Origin: Planctomycetota bacterium
Lineage (GTDB): Bacteria; Planctomycetota; Planctomycetia; Pirellulales; UBA1268
Assembly: GCA_018970785.1 (NCBI GenBank)
Contig: JAGWVR010000008.1
Coordinates: forward strand, 1-63,467
Direction: 5' to 3'
Length of the DNA: 63,467 nucleotides
A program made the position numbers and the translations under genes. How positions within the stretch are numbered: position 1 is the first letter of the stretch; every line of letters begins with the position of its first letter. The notes below the pieces were generated by a model, which saw nothing but the letters and a program-made list of their open reading frames with translations, was not told the origin of the DNA and ran no database searches. Positions 25,289-36,393 of the stretch are shown one piece after another.

Positions 25289-25675
25289 ATGAGCGACGCT
25301 TCCGACGGCCAGGCCCGCTCGTCCCGCGACCGCGGCCCGCGTCCCGTCGGCGACCTGCTCGCCCGGCTGCTGGCTCGGACCGGCTACGACCGCGAGCAGG
25401 CGCCGCGCCAGCTCGACACCGCCTGGCCCCAGGCGGTGCCCCAAACGCTGCTCGGGCTGGTCGTGCCGGGGCGCGTCCGCAAGGGGGTGCTCGAGGTGCT
25501 CGTCAGCCACTCCGCCGCCGCCCAGGAATTGGGGTTCCACAAGGCGGAGATCATCGGGCGCTTGGCGGCGGCGCTGCCCGACGAGCCGATCACCGACATC
25601 CGCTGCCGGCTGTCGGCCGACGTCGCCCCCCGCACCACCGGGACCGGCGACGGCCCGAGCCGCGAGGCAGGTTGA
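25289..25675 (+). CDS. DciA-like DUF721 protein
   Basis: A 128-residue protein with the DUF721 signature: RPVGDLLARLLARTGY, WPQAVPQTLLGLVVPGRV, GVLEVLVSHSAAAQELGF and HKAEIIGRL. DUF721 proteins include DciA, the widespread loader of the replicative helicase DnaB, which fits the position between dnaN and gyrB. The ATG at 25289 is chosen; an in-frame ATG at 25193, four bases after the dnaN stop, would add 32 residues with no family resemblance. The core spans about residues 20-105, and the termini look disordered. Confidence 0.8.
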   Translation: MSDASDGQARSSRDRGPRPVGDLLARLLARTGYDREQAPRQLDTAWPQAVPQTLLGLVVPGRVRKGVLEVLVSHSAAAQELGFHKAEIIGRLAAALPDEPITDIRCRLSADVAPRTTGTGDGPSREAG

Positions 25676-28156
<2,481 letters not shown>

Positions 28157-28181
28157 CCGGCGCCCCGCGGAGCCTCCTGCC

Positions 28182-29429
28182 ATGCGCGTCCTCCCGCGGC
28201 TGTCGTTCGGCGTCGGCGACCGCTTCGCCCACCAGGCGGAAGCCCAACTCGCCGCCTTCGAGGCCCTCGCCGCCACCGGCGTCGTCGTCGCCCCGGTGTG
28301 GAACAAGTCGAACCGCGAGCACACCTTCCTCGGGACGGAGCCGGAGAGCGTCCGGGCTGCGGCCGCCGCCGCGGTGGCGGCGCGGCGCTGGCCCCATCCC
28401 TGGTTCGTCGACGCCGACCATGTCCGCCTCGACTCCGTCGAGCGGTTCCTCGGACCGAGCGACTTCTTCACGATCGACGTCGCCGACGCGATCGGGCGCC
28501 CGGCGCCCGCGGCCGACGTCGCCGCGTTCCTCGCCCGGCATCCGGAGCTGTGCCGGCCGGTGGCGGTGGCGGGGATCGCCGCGCCGCTCGACCTCGACGG
28601 TGACCGGGCGGCGGCGATCGCCGGGGCGTTCCTCGAGGCCTGCCGGGAGGCGGGGGCGATCTGGACCCGGATCCGCGCCGCCAAGGGAGACGACGTCGTC
28701 GTCGAAGTCAGCATGGACGAGACCGACGCGCCGCAGACGCCGCCGGAACTGCTCGTGATCCTCGCCCTGCTGGCCGATCAGGGCGTGCCCCTGCAGACGA
28801 TCGCCCCGAAGTTCACCGGCCGGTTCAACAAGGGCGTCGACTACGTTGGCGACGTGGCCGCCTTCGAACGCGAGTTCACCGCCGACGTCGCCGTCCTCGC
28901 CCACGCCCGCGAGGCGTACGGGCTCCCCGCCGGCCTCAAGCTCTCGGTCCATTCGGGGAGCGACAAGTTCACGCTCTACCCGGTGATCCGCCGCGTCCTG
29001 GCCACGACGGGCGCCGGCGTCCACGTCAAGACCGCCGGCACGACCTGGCTCGAGGAGATCATCGGCCTGGCCGAGGCGGGGGGCGCGGGCCTGGCACTGG
29101 CCAAGGAGATCTACGCCTACGCGCGCGATCATGTCGCCGAACTGTGCGCCCCGTATGCGGCGGTCATCGACATCGACCCGGCACGGCTGCCGACCGCTGC
29201 CGAGGTCGCCGGCTGGAGCGGCCCGCGGTTGGCGGCGGCGGTCCGCCACGTCCCCGCCTGCCCCGATTTCAATCCGCACGTGCGCCAGTTGCTCCACGTC
29301 TCCTTCAAGGTCGCCGGTGCCCTGAAGGAGCGATACACCGACCTGCTCGTCGCCAATCGGGACGTCGTCGGCCGCGAGGTCACCACCAACCTCCTCGACC
29401 GTCACCTCGCACCGCTGTTTTTGGGTTGA
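28182..29429 (+). CDS. uxaE: tagaturonate epimerase UxaE family protein
   Basis: A 415-residue protein that matches the UxaE family, which interconverts D-tagaturonate and D-fructuronate in galacturonate catabolism in Thermotoga and others. Family blocks seen are VVAPVWNKSNREHTFLGT, HPWFVDADHVRLD, VEVSMDETDAPQTPPELL, APKFTGRFNKGVDYVGD, LSVHSGSDKFTLYPVIRR and HVKTAGTTWLEE, rich in the His, Asp, Lys and Asn residues expected of a metal-dependent sugar-acid epimerase. It starts 25 bases after gyrB and 7 bases before the next gene. Its company of fucose-type genes leaves open that it acts on a related 6-deoxy or aldonic acid rather than tagaturonate itself. Confidence 0.85.
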   Translation: MRVLPRLSFGVGDRFAHQAEAQLAAFEALAATGVVVAPVWNKSNREHTFLGTEPESVRAAAAAAVAARRWPHPWFVDADHVRLDSVERFLGPSDFFTIDVADAIGRPAPAADVAAFLARHPELCRPVAVAGIAAPLDLDGDRAAAIAGAFLEACREAGAIWTRIRAAKGDDVVVEVSMDETDAPQTPPELLVILALLADQGVPLQTIAPKFTGRFNKGVDYVGDVAAFEREFTADVAVLAHAREAYGLPAGLKLSVHSGSDKFTLYPVIRRVLATTGAGVHVKTAGTTWLEEIIGLAEAGGAGLALAKEIYAYARDHVAELCAPYAAVIDIDPARLPTAAEVAGWSGPRLAAAVRHVPACPDFNPHVRQLLHVSFKVAGALKERYTDLLVANRDVVGREVTTNLLDRHLAPLFLG

Positions 29430-29436
29430 GGGAGCG

Positions 29437-30270
29437 ATGCCACCGGCCAGCGCGATCACCGTCTGCATGGTCGAGGAAGCCCGCCACGGGCCGTTCGTCC
29501 TCCACGAGCCGCCGTCGGCGGCCGGTGCCGAGGCGGCGGTGGCGACGGCGGCGGCGGCGGGATTCGACGCGATCGAGATCTTCCCACCGTCGGCCGCGGA
29601 GGTTCCGCCCGGGCTCGGGCGTCTGGTCGCCGCCACCGGCCTGCGCGTGGCCGCGGTCGGCACGGGGGCCGGCTGGTTGCGGCACCGGATCCACCTCTGC
29701 CATCCCGACGTCGCGGTGCGGCGTGCCGCCGAGGAGTTCATCGCCAGGATCATCGACGTGGCCGCGGCTCTCGGGGCCCCGGCGATCGTCGGCTCGCTGC
29801 AGGGCTCGAGCGGGCCGGAGGTGCCGCGCGGCGAGGCGCTGTCGCACCTCGCCGACGCGCTCGGGAGGCTCTCCGCCCGGGCGCGGAGCCACGGCCAGGT
29901 CCTCCTCTACGAGCCCCTCAACCGCTACGAGAGCAATCTCCTCAACCGCCAGGCCGACGCGGCGGCGTTCCTCGCCGACCACGGGCTGGCCGACGTCCGC
30001 CTGCTGTGCGACCTGTTCCACATGAACATCGAGGAGCCCGACATCGCCGCGGCGCTGCGCGCCTGCGGCCGGCTCGTCGGCCATGTCCATTTCGCCGACT
30101 CCAACCGCCGCGCGCCGGGGATGGGGCACACCCCGATGGAGCCGGTGATGGGCGCCCTCGGGGCGATCGGGTACGACGGCTACCTCTCCGCCGAGATCCT
30201 GCCGCTGCCCGACGGACCGACCGCCGCCCGGACCACGATCGAGAGCTTCCGCCGCCTCGTCACCGCCTGA
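29437..30270 (+). CDS. TIM-barrel sugar isomerase/epimerase
   Basis: A 277-residue AP-endonuclease-2-type (xylose isomerase-like) TIM-barrel protein. The metal ligands of the family are visible: Glu in YEPLNRYESN, Asp and His in LCDLFHMNIEEPD, His in HVHFADSNRR and the terminal Glu in LSAEILPLPD. The motif set resembles hydroxypyruvate isomerase or D-tagatose 3-epimerase-like enzymes. It should isomerise or epimerise a free sugar or sugar acid. It lies in the sugar operon, 7 bases after uxaE and 19 before fucU. The exact substrate cannot be read from the sequence. Confidence 0.88.
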   Translation: MPPASAITVCMVEEARHGPFVLHEPPSAAGAEAAVATAAAAGFDAIEIFPPSAAEVPPGLGRLVAATGLRVAAVGTGAGWLRHRIHLCHPDVAVRRAAEEFIARIIDVAAALGAPAIVGSLQGSSGPEVPRGEALSHLADALGRLSARARSHGQVLLYEPLNRYESNLLNRQADAAAFLADHGLADVRLLCDLFHMNIEEPDIAAALRACGRLVGHVHFADSNRRAPGMGHTPMEPVMGALGAIGYDGYLSAEILPLPDGPTAARTTIESFRRLVTA

Positions 30271-30289
30271 TGCCCGTGGGAGCCCTGCC

Positions 30290-30742
30290 ATGCTCGACAC
30301 GCCGCTGCTCCACCCCGAGATCCTCCGGGTCCTCGCCCGCGCCGGGCACCATTCCAAGGTGCTGATCGCCGACGGCAACTATCCGGCCGAGAACGCCCGT
30401 GGCCCGCGCGCCGAGCTGGTGTCGCTGCAGCTCTCCCCCGGGATCCCCTCCGTCGCCCAGGTGCTCGCCGCCGTGCTGGCGACGGTCCGCGTCGACGAGG
30501 TGTTCACCATGGGGGTCGACCGCGCCGATTCCTACGCCGCCGCCACGCCGGGGGATCCGCCGGTGTGGGCCGAGTACCGGCGGATCCTCGCGGCCTCGGG
30601 GAGCGCCGTCGCGCTCCAGCCGATCGTCAAGTGGGATTTCTACAAGGCGGTCGCGTCGTCCGACCACGTGCTCACGATCCAGACCGCCGACACGATGCCC
30701 TGGGCGAACCTGCTCCTCTCGCTCGGCTGCCGGACGTTCTGA
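30290..30742 (+). CDS. fucU: RbsD/FucU-family L-fucose mutarotase
   Basis: A 150-residue RbsD/FucU protein, which interconverts the alpha and beta anomers of a sugar before its dehydrogenase or isomerase. Signature blocks are ILRVLARAGHHSKVLIADGN, with the catalytic His and Asp, VDEVFTMGVDRAD, and the terminal VLTIQTADTMPWANLLLSLG, with the Tyr/Trp-type sugar contact region. The arrangement before a fuconolactonase argues for L-fucose rather than ribose. Length is typical (E. coli FucU 140). It lies in an operon with the flanking genes. Confidence 0.92.
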   Translation: MLDTPLLHPEILRVLARAGHHSKVLIADGNYPAENARGPRAELVSLQLSPGIPSVAQVLAAVLATVRVDEVFTMGVDRADSYAAATPGDPPVWAEYRRILAASGSAVALQPIVKWDFYKAVASSDHVLTIQTADTMPWANLLLSLGCRTF

Positions 30743-30774
30743 GTCGCCGCGCCCACCCCCAGGTCGATCCCGCC

Positions 30775-31707
30775 ATGCAATCCCGTCCGCTCGGCCGCAC
30801 CGGCCTCGAGGTGCCGATCCTCGCCTTCGGGGCCAGTTCGTTGGGAGCGGAGTTCCGCAGCGTCACGCTCGACGAGGCCCTGGCGAGCGTCCGCGCCGCG
30901 CTCGACTGCGGCCTGACGCTCATCGACACCAGCCCGTTCTACGGCCGGGGGATGAGCGAGGTCCTCCTCGGCATCGCGCTGGAGGGGGTGCCGCGCGACG
31001 ACTACCTGCTGTGCACGAAGCTCGGCCGCTACGACCTGGCGCACTTCGACTTCTCCGCCCGGCGCGTCGTCGAGAGCGTCGACGTCTCGCTCCACAGGCT
31101 GCGGACCGACCATCTCGACATCGTGCTGTGCCACGACATCGAGTTCGTGCCGCTCGGGCAGATCGTCGAGGAGACGCTGCCGGCGCTGCGCACGGTGCGC
31201 GACGCGGGCAAGGTCCGGTTCATCGGCTTCAGCGGCTACCCGCAGAAGATCTTCCGCTCCATCTGCGACCGGACCGACGTCGACTGCGTCCTCAGCTACA
31301 ACCAGTACACGCTCCAGAACACGCGCTTCGCCACCGAGACGCTCCCCTGGCTGACGGAACGGGGCATCGGGGCGATGAACGCCGGTCCGTTCTCGGCGCG
31401 GCTGCTCACCGACGCGCCGTTGCCGGCGTGGCTCAAGGAGCCGGAGCCGGTGAAGGCGGCGGCGCGCGAGGCGGCGGCGCTGTGCCGCGCCCGGGGCACG
31501 CCGATCGCCAAGCTCGCGCTGCAGTTCGCGCTGGCCGATCCGGCGATCGCCACGACGATCGCCGGCAGCGCCAATCCGGCCAACGTCCGCGCCTGGGCGC
31601 GGTGGGCCGCCGAGCCGCTCGACGAGGAACTGCTCCGCGACGTCCGGGCGCTGTTCGCACCGGTGCGCGACATCGGCCACGTCGAGGGGCTGCCGGAGAA
31701 CAACTGA
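30775..31707 (+). CDS. aldo/keto reductase, L-fucose/L-galactose dehydrogenase type
   Basis: A 310-residue aldo/keto reductase. The catalytic tetrad is complete: Asp51 and Tyr56 (TLIDTSPFYGRGMSE), Lys82 (LLCTKLGRY) and His120 (DIVLCHDIEF). The N-terminus MQSRPLGRTGLEVPILAFGA is the usual AKR beginning. The overall motif set resembles plant L-galactose dehydrogenase and bacterial D-threo-aldose/L-fucose 1-dehydrogenases, which oxidise the sugar at C1 to a lactone. That is exactly the substrate needed by the next gene's lactonase. ATG at 30775 is chosen because it starts the AKR fold; it lies 32 bases after fucU and one base before the lactonase. Confidence 0.9.
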   Translation: MQSRPLGRTGLEVPILAFGASSLGAEFRSVTLDEALASVRAALDCGLTLIDTSPFYGRGMSEVLLGIALEGVPRDDYLLCTKLGRYDLAHFDFSARRVVESVDVSLHRLRTDHLDIVLCHDIEFVPLGQIVEETLPALRTVRDAGKVRFIGFSGYPQKIFRSICDRTDVDCVLSYNQYTLQNTRFATETLPWLTERGIGAMNAGPFSARLLTDAPLPAWLKEPEPVKAAAREAAALCRARGTPIAKLALQFALADPAIATTIAGSANPANVRAWARWAAEPLDEELLRDVRALFAPVRDIGHVEGLPENN

Positions 31708-31708
31708 C

Positions 31709-32566
31709 ATGCGCCTCGACGCCCACCAGCACTTCTGGCGCTACCGGCCGGCGGAGTACCCCTGGATCGGCGCCGGGATGGAACGCCTCGCGCGCGACCA
31801 TCTCCCCGCCGACCTCGAGCCGTTGGCGGCGGCGGCCGGGATCACGGGAACGGTGGCGGTGCAGGCGCGGCAGTCGCTCGCCGAGACCGAATGGCTCCTC
31901 GATCTGGCGGAGACGTCGGCGCTGGTCCGCGGCGTCGTCGGCTGGGTCGACCTCCGCTCCGCGACCGTCGCCGACGACCTCGCGCGGCTCGCGCGGCGGC
32001 CGGCGCTGGTCGGCGTCCGCCACGTCGTCCAGGATGAGCCCGACCCGCGGTTCCTCCTCGGCGCGGCGTTCGTCCGCGGGATCGGCCAGCTGGCGGCGCA
32101 TGGCCTGGCCTACGACCTCCTCCTCTACCCGCACCAGCTCCCCGCCGCGGAGGAACTGGTGGCCCACTTCCCGGGACAGCGTTTCGTGCTCGACCACCTC
32201 GGCAAGCCGGCGGTCAAGCGCGGGGAGGTGGCACCGTGGCGCGACGACATCGGCCGCCTCGCCCGCCACCCCCACTGCTGGTGCAAACTCTCCGGATTGG
32301 TCACCGAGGCGGCCTGGCACGGATGGTCGCGCGCGCAGTTCACGCCGTACCTCGAGGTGGCGCTCGAGGCCTTCTCGCCGGCGCGGCTGTTGTTCGGGAG
32401 CGATTGGCCGGTCTGCACGCTCGCCGCCCCGTACGCCGACGTGGTGGGGATCGTCGAGGATTTCGTCGCCCGCCTCGCGGCGCGGGAACGGGAGGCGATC
32501 ATGGGGGGCAATTGCGCGGCGTTCTACCGGCTGCCGGAGGCCGACACCCCCACGGAGCACCGGTGA
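31709..32566 (+). CDS. amidohydrolase-family L-fuconolactonase-like hydrolase
   Basis: A 285-residue member of the amidohydrolase-2 (COG3618) family, which includes L-fucono-1,5-lactonase. The entry motif MRLDAHQHFW provides the family His6/His8 pair; later blocks are VGVRHVVQDEPDPRF, FVLDHLGKPAVKRG, WCKLSGLVTEA and LLFGSDWPVC, giving His, Lys and Asp of the hydrolytic centre. It should open the lactone made by the preceding dehydrogenase to L-fuconate. Its start follows the reductase stop by one base, and its stop overlaps the next start (TGATG), so translation is coupled. Confidence 0.9.
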   Translation: MRLDAHQHFWRYRPAEYPWIGAGMERLARDHLPADLEPLAAAAGITGTVAVQARQSLAETEWLLDLAETSALVRGVVGWVDLRSATVADDLARLARRPALVGVRHVVQDEPDPRFLLGAAFVRGIGQLAAHGLAYDLLLYPHQLPAAEELVAHFPGQRFVLDHLGKPAVKRGEVAPWRDDIGRLARHPHCWCKLSGLVTEAAWHGWSRAQFTPYLEVALEAFSPARLLFGSDWPVCTLAAPYADVVGIVEDFVARLAAREREAIMGGNCAAFYRLPEADTPTEHR

Positions 32567-33597
32567 TGAACGCCTGGGTCCTCGAGGAGCCGCGCCGGTG
32601 GCGCCTGGCCGACGTCGCCGAACCGCCCCCGCCGGGGGACGGCGAGGCGGTGGTCCGCGTCCGCGCCGTGGGGATCTGCGGCACCGACGTCGGCGGCTAC
32701 CTGGGGAAGATGCCGTTCTTCAGCTATCCGCGCATCCCGGGTCACGAGCTGGGCGTCGAGGTCGTCGCGGTCGGCGCGGGGGTGACGAACGTCCGCCCCG
32801 GTGACCGCTGCTGCGTCGAGCCGTACGTCAATTGCCAGGACTGTTTCTCCTGCCGCCGCGGTCTGACCAATTGCTGCGAGCACCACCGCACGCTCGGCGT
32901 CCACTGCGACGGCGGGTTGCGGCCGCTGTTCACCGTGCCCGCCCGCAAGCTCCATCCGGCGCCGCGCCTCGCCGCCGAGCAGTGCGCTTTGGTCGAGACG
33001 CTGGCGATCGGCTGCCACGCCATCGACCGGGCCCGCGCGGTCGCCGGCGAGACGGTGCTCGTGATCGGGGCCGGGCCGATCGGCCTGTCGGCGGTCGTGT
33101 TCGCCCGCCTCGCCGGCTGCCGGGTGATCGTCGTCGACGTCGCGGCGTCGCGTCTGGCCTTCGTCCGCGAGCGCCTCGGTGTCCCCGACACCCTCCCGGC
33201 CGGGAGCCCGGAAGCGACCGCCGCCGCGCTCCGTGAGCTGACCGCGGGGCGGCTGTGCGAGGTGGTGGTCGACGCCACCGGAAACCCGGCGAGCATGGCC
33301 ACGGCGCTGGGCAATTGTGCCTTCGGCGGCCGCCTCGTCTACGTCGGGATCACGCAGGCCGAGATCTCCTTCCCCCACGCCCCGATCCTCCACCGCCGCG
33401 AATTGTCGATCCTCGCCAGCCGCAACGCCCTGTCGCGCGACTTCACCAGGATCATCGGGCTGGTCGACGAAGGGCGGATCGACACCCGTCCCTGGATCAC
33501 CCACCGGGTCCCGTTCGCCGACCTCGGCACGGCGTTTCCCCGGCTCATCGAGCCGGGATCGGGAATGGTCAAGGCGGTGGTCGCGATGCCCGGGTGA
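32566..33597 (+). CDS. zinc-dependent alcohol dehydrogenase (MDR)
   Basis: A 343-residue medium-chain dehydrogenase. Catalytic zinc ligands are Cys38 (GICGTD) and His60-Glu61 (IPGHELG); the structural zinc lobe has four cysteines at 90, 93, 96 and 104 ([16 protein letters not shown]). The NAD-binding motif [15 protein letters not shown] follows near 170. It belongs with sorbitol, threonine and galactitol-type dehydrogenases. In an L-fucose pathway it could oxidise 2-keto-3-deoxy-L-fuconate or act on lactaldehyde, but the sequence does not say which. It is the last gene of the sugar operon; the start overlaps the lactonase stop by one base. Confidence 0.92.
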   Translation: MNAWVLEEPRRWRLADVAEPPPPGDGEAVVRVRAVGICGTDVGGYLGKMPFFSYPRIPGHELGVEVVAVGAGVTNVRPGDRCCVEPYVNCQDCFSCRRGLTNCCEHHRTLGVHCDGGLRPLFTVPARKLHPAPRLAAEQCALVETLAIGCHAIDRARAVAGETVLVIGAGPIGLSAVVFARLAGCRVIVVDVAASRLAFVRERLGVPDTLPAGSPEATAAALRELTAGRLCEVVVDATGNPASMATALGNCAFGGRLVYVGITQAEISFPHAPILHRRELSILASRNALSRDFTRIIGLVDEGRIDTRPWITHRVPFADLGTAFPRLIEPGSGMVKAVVAMPG

Positions 33598-33692
33598 ACC
33601 GCCGGCGGACGCCACCCCGGCCCGGCTTGCGGGCGCGGCCGGCGCCGGTTCGAATACCCCCGCGTTCCCTCCCCCGAAGGATCCATCAATCA

Positions 33693-34898
33693 ATGGCCAA
33701 GAAGACCGTCGCCGACATCGACCCCCGTGGCAAGGCCGTGCTCGTGCGCGTCGATTTCAACGTGCCCCAGGACGATGCCGGCGCGATCACCGACGACCGG
33801 CGGATCCGGATGGCGCTGCCGACGATCCGGTCGATCCTCGATCGGGGTGGCAAGGCGATCCTCATGAGCCACCTCGGCCGTCCCACGGGCAAGGGTCCGG
33901 AGCCTGAGTTCTCGCTCGCCCCGGTGGCGAAGCGGCTCGGCGAGCTGCTCGGGCGGCCGGTGATCCTCGCCGCCGACACCGGCGGCCCCGACGCCCAGGC
34001 CAAGGCCAAGGCGCTCCGCCCCGGCGAGGTGCTGCTCCTGGAGAACGTCCGTTTCAACAAGGGGGAGAAGAAGGGGGACGACGCCGCCTACGTCGCCGGC
34101 GTGGCAGGGCTCGCCGACGCCTACGTCAACGACGCGTTCGGCACCTGCCACCGCACCGAGGCGAGCATGCACGCCGTGCCGGTGGCGATGAAACAGGCGG
34201 GCCGACCGGCGGTCGTCGGGTTCCTCGTCGAGAAGGAGGTCCGCTACCTCGCCGACGCGATCGCCCACCCGAAACGCCCGTTCGTGGCGATCCTCGGCGG
34301 CAAGAAAGTCTCCGACAAGATCGCGGTGATCACCAACCTCCTCCACGTCTGCGACCACGTCCTCATCGGCGGAGCGATGGCCTACACGTTCTCGCTCGCC
34401 GGCGGAGGCGCCGTGGGCAAGTCGCTCGTCGAGCCCGACAAGGTGGAGTTGGCCCGGGAGTTGCTCGCCAAGGGGGCGGGCAAGCTCGTCCTCCCCGTCG
34501 ACACGCACTGCGCCGACGACTTCTCGGCGGCGGCCGCGAAGCGGATCGTGCCCGCCGGGAAGATCCCCGACGGCTTCGAGGGCCTCGACATCGGGCCGGA
34601 GACGGCGCGGAAGTACGCGGCGATCATCGCCGCTGCCGGGACGGTCGTCTGGAACGGCCCGATGGGGGTCTTCGAGATGCCGCCGTTCGACGCCGGGACA
34701 CGGGCCGTGGCCGACGCCGTCGCCGCCGCCACGGCGCAGGGAGCCGTGACGATCATCGGCGGCGGCGACTCGGCGGCGGCCGTCGAGCAGCTCGGCTATG
34801 CCGACCGCGTCAGTCACGTCTCCACCGGTGGCGGGGCGTCGCTGGAGATGCTCGAGGGCAAGGCGTTCGCGACGGTGGCCGTCCTCGACGACGCCTGA
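33693..34898 (+). CDS. pgk: phosphoglycerate kinase
   Basis: A 401-residue glycolytic kinase transferring phosphate between 1,3-bisphosphoglycerate and ADP. Signature blocks are [93 protein letters not shown] and the C-terminal [13 protein letters not shown], all complete. ATG at 33693 begins [19 protein letters not shown], the usual start. It follows the sugar operon after 95 bases on the same strand and is followed by a strong hairpin, so it marks the end of the long run that begins with dnaN. Confidence 0.98.
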   Translation: MAKKTVADIDPRGKAVLVRVDFNVPQDDAGAITDDRRIRMALPTIRSILDRGGKAILMSHLGRPTGKGPEPEFSLAPVAKRLGELLGRPVILAADTGGPDAQAKAKALRPGEVLLLENVRFNKGEKKGDDAAYVAGVAGLADAYVNDAFGTCHRTEASMHAVPVAMKQAGRPAVVGFLVEKEVRYLADAIAHPKRPFVAILGGKKVSDKIAVITNLLHVCDHVLIGGAMAYTFSLAGGGAVGKSLVEPDKVELARELLAKGAGKLVLPVDTHCADDFSAAAAKRIVPAGKIPDGFEGLDIGPETARKYAAIIAAAGTVVWNGPMGVFEMPPFDAGTRAVADAVAAATAQGAVTIIGGGDSAAAVEQLGYADRVSHVSTGGGASLEMLEGKAFATVAVLDDA

Positions 34899-34918
34899 CG
34901 GCATCGGGGAAAACAACG

Positions 34919-34951
34919 GGGGCCGTGACGACGCATGGTCGCCACGGCCCC
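34919..34951 (+). terminator. hairpin terminator after pgk
   Basis: Arms GGGGCCGTG and CACGGCCCC are perfect; beyond a single A/C mismatch the stem continues as CGAC/GTCG around a five-base loop, giving 13 pairs. It stands 20 bases after the pgk stop. No U-run follows, so termination may be Rho-assisted or inefficient. Confidence 0.6.
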
Positions 34952-35286
34952 TCGGTGAACTGATGCGCTGTCTGCGAACGGGGAGAGCACTGCGAGACTG
35001 ACGCGGATCAGGGACGGCCGGAGCCTGTCCCGGTCGGGGATCCTGGTCAACGCGGTTGGGTTTGGCACCTCCGTCGGGACGCGATCTGTTCGCTGGCGCC
35101 GGCTCGCGCCGGCGGCGGCGTGACCGGGCCGTGGCGTTGCCACGGGCCGCGGCCACGAACTGTTTCGGCGCGCCGGTCCGGCCGGCTCCACATCCGTGTC
35201 GGCGGCGCGGTACAACCCGAACCAACCGTCCGCACCGCACGGCGCGGCCGCTGCGCTGGTGAGAACCTGAACCGGAGGCCGTGTCG
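34952..35286. other. gap between pgk and the sialidase gene
   Basis: It contains GCGGTACAACCC (TACAAC at 35210-35215, a weak -10 about 75 bases before the sialidase ATG), an imperfect hairpin around 35125-35150 (GTGGC GTT GCCAC core) and CGGAGG just before the start. No open frame with family resemblance or RNA gene was seen. Confidence 0.35.
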
Positions 35287-36393
35287 ATGGTCCCGAGCCC
35301 TACCGTCCTGCGCCCTCGCCCCGCCGGGTGCCGTCCGCTCGTGCCGGCAGCGCTGATCACGGCCCTCGCCCTCGCCGTGCCCGATGCCGGTGCCGACGCC
35401 CCCGCCGTCGATCCGGGTCTCGGCGCGGCGGCGGTGCGGCTGCGCGAGTTCGTCTGCCCGCGCGGCTCCCCGACGCGGTCCTGCCACGCCAGCACGATCG
35501 AGGTGGCGGCCGACGGGGCGCTGGTCGCTTCCTGGTTCGGTGGCACCGACGAGGGGGAGCCGGACGTCGGCATCTGGGTGTCGCGGCGCGGGGCAGCGGG
35601 CTGGAGCGTGCCGACGCGCGTCATCGACGGCACGCAGCGGGACGGCACGCGCCACCCGTGCTGGAATCCCGTCCTCTTCCAGTCGCCGGGCGGACCGCTG
35701 CTGCTCTACGCCAAGGTCGGGCCGTCGCCGAGCACGTGGTGGGGGGTGGTCTGCGAGAGCACCGACGGCGGCCGCTCGTGGGGGGCGCTGCGGCGCCTCG
35801 GCGACGGAATCGTCGGTCCGGTGAAGAACAAGCCGGTCGTCCTCGCCGACGGTGTCGTGCTCGCCGGCAGTTCGAGCGAGGACGACGGCTGGCGCGTCCA
35901 CTTCGAGCGCTCGACCGACGGCGGGAGGAGCTTCACGCGCCTCCCCGCGGTCAACGACGGCCGCGCGGTGATGGCGATCCAGCCGAGCATCCTCCTCCTC
36001 GGCGGCGGCAGGCTGCTGGCCCTGGGACGGACGCGGAGCGGCAAGCTGTTCGAGGTCGAATCGGGCGATGCGGGGCGGAGTTGGTCGGCGCTCGGCCTCG
36101 GGATGGTGCTCAATCCCAGCTCCGGTACCGACGCAGTGACGCTCGCCGACGGCCGCCACCTGCTGGTCTGCAACCCCGTCGCCGCAGGGCGGACGCCGCT
36201 GGTGGTGGCGGAGAGTGGCGACGGCCGGGCGTGGCGCGACGTCGTGGCGCTGGAGACGTTTCCCGGGGAGTACTCCTACCCGGCGATCATCCAGGCGCCC
36301 GACGGGCTCGTGCACGTCACCTACACCTTCCTCCGCGAGGCGATCGTCCACGTCGTCATCGACCCGGCCGCACTCGGCAAGGGCGCGCCGTGA
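35287..36393 (+). CDS. exported sialidase-like (BNR repeat) protein
   Basis: A 368-residue protein. An N-terminal signal peptide (VPAALITALALAVPDAGADA) is followed by a six-bladed propeller with Asp-box motifs: STDGGRSWG, STDGGRSFT and SGDAGRSWS. SWFGGTDEGEPDVGIWVSRR and GTRHPCWNPVLFQ are typical of the planctomycete sialidase family. It may release sialic acid or act on another exposed sugar; catalytic Arg, Asp, Tyr and Glu cannot be assigned with certainty. ATG at 35287 is chosen over the in-frame GTG at 35281, both being just after CGGAGG. Its stop overlaps the start of the YidR-like gene, so they are co-translated. Confidence 0.85.
   Translation: MVPSPTVLRPRPAGCRPLVPAALITALALAVPDAGADAPAVDPGLGAAAVRLREFVCPRGSPTRSCHASTIEVAADGALVASWFGGTDEGEPDVGIWVSRRGAAGWSVPTRVIDGTQRDGTRHPCWNPVLFQSPGGPLLLYAKVGPSPSTWWGVVCESTDGGRSWGALRRLGDGIVGPVKNKPVVLADGVVLAGSSSEDDGWRVHFERSTDGGRSFTRLPAVNDGRAVMAIQPSILLLGGGRLLALGRTRSGKLFEVESGDAGRSWSALGLGMVLNPSSGTDAVTLADGRHLLVCNPVAAGRTPLVVAESGDGRAWRDVVALETFPGEYSYPAIIQAPDGLVHVTYTFLREAIVHVVIDPAALGKGAP

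Noticed and set aside
34952-35286. tRNA or small RNA gene in the gap after pgk
   Set aside because: No cloverleaf could be drawn; only one imperfect hairpin is present.
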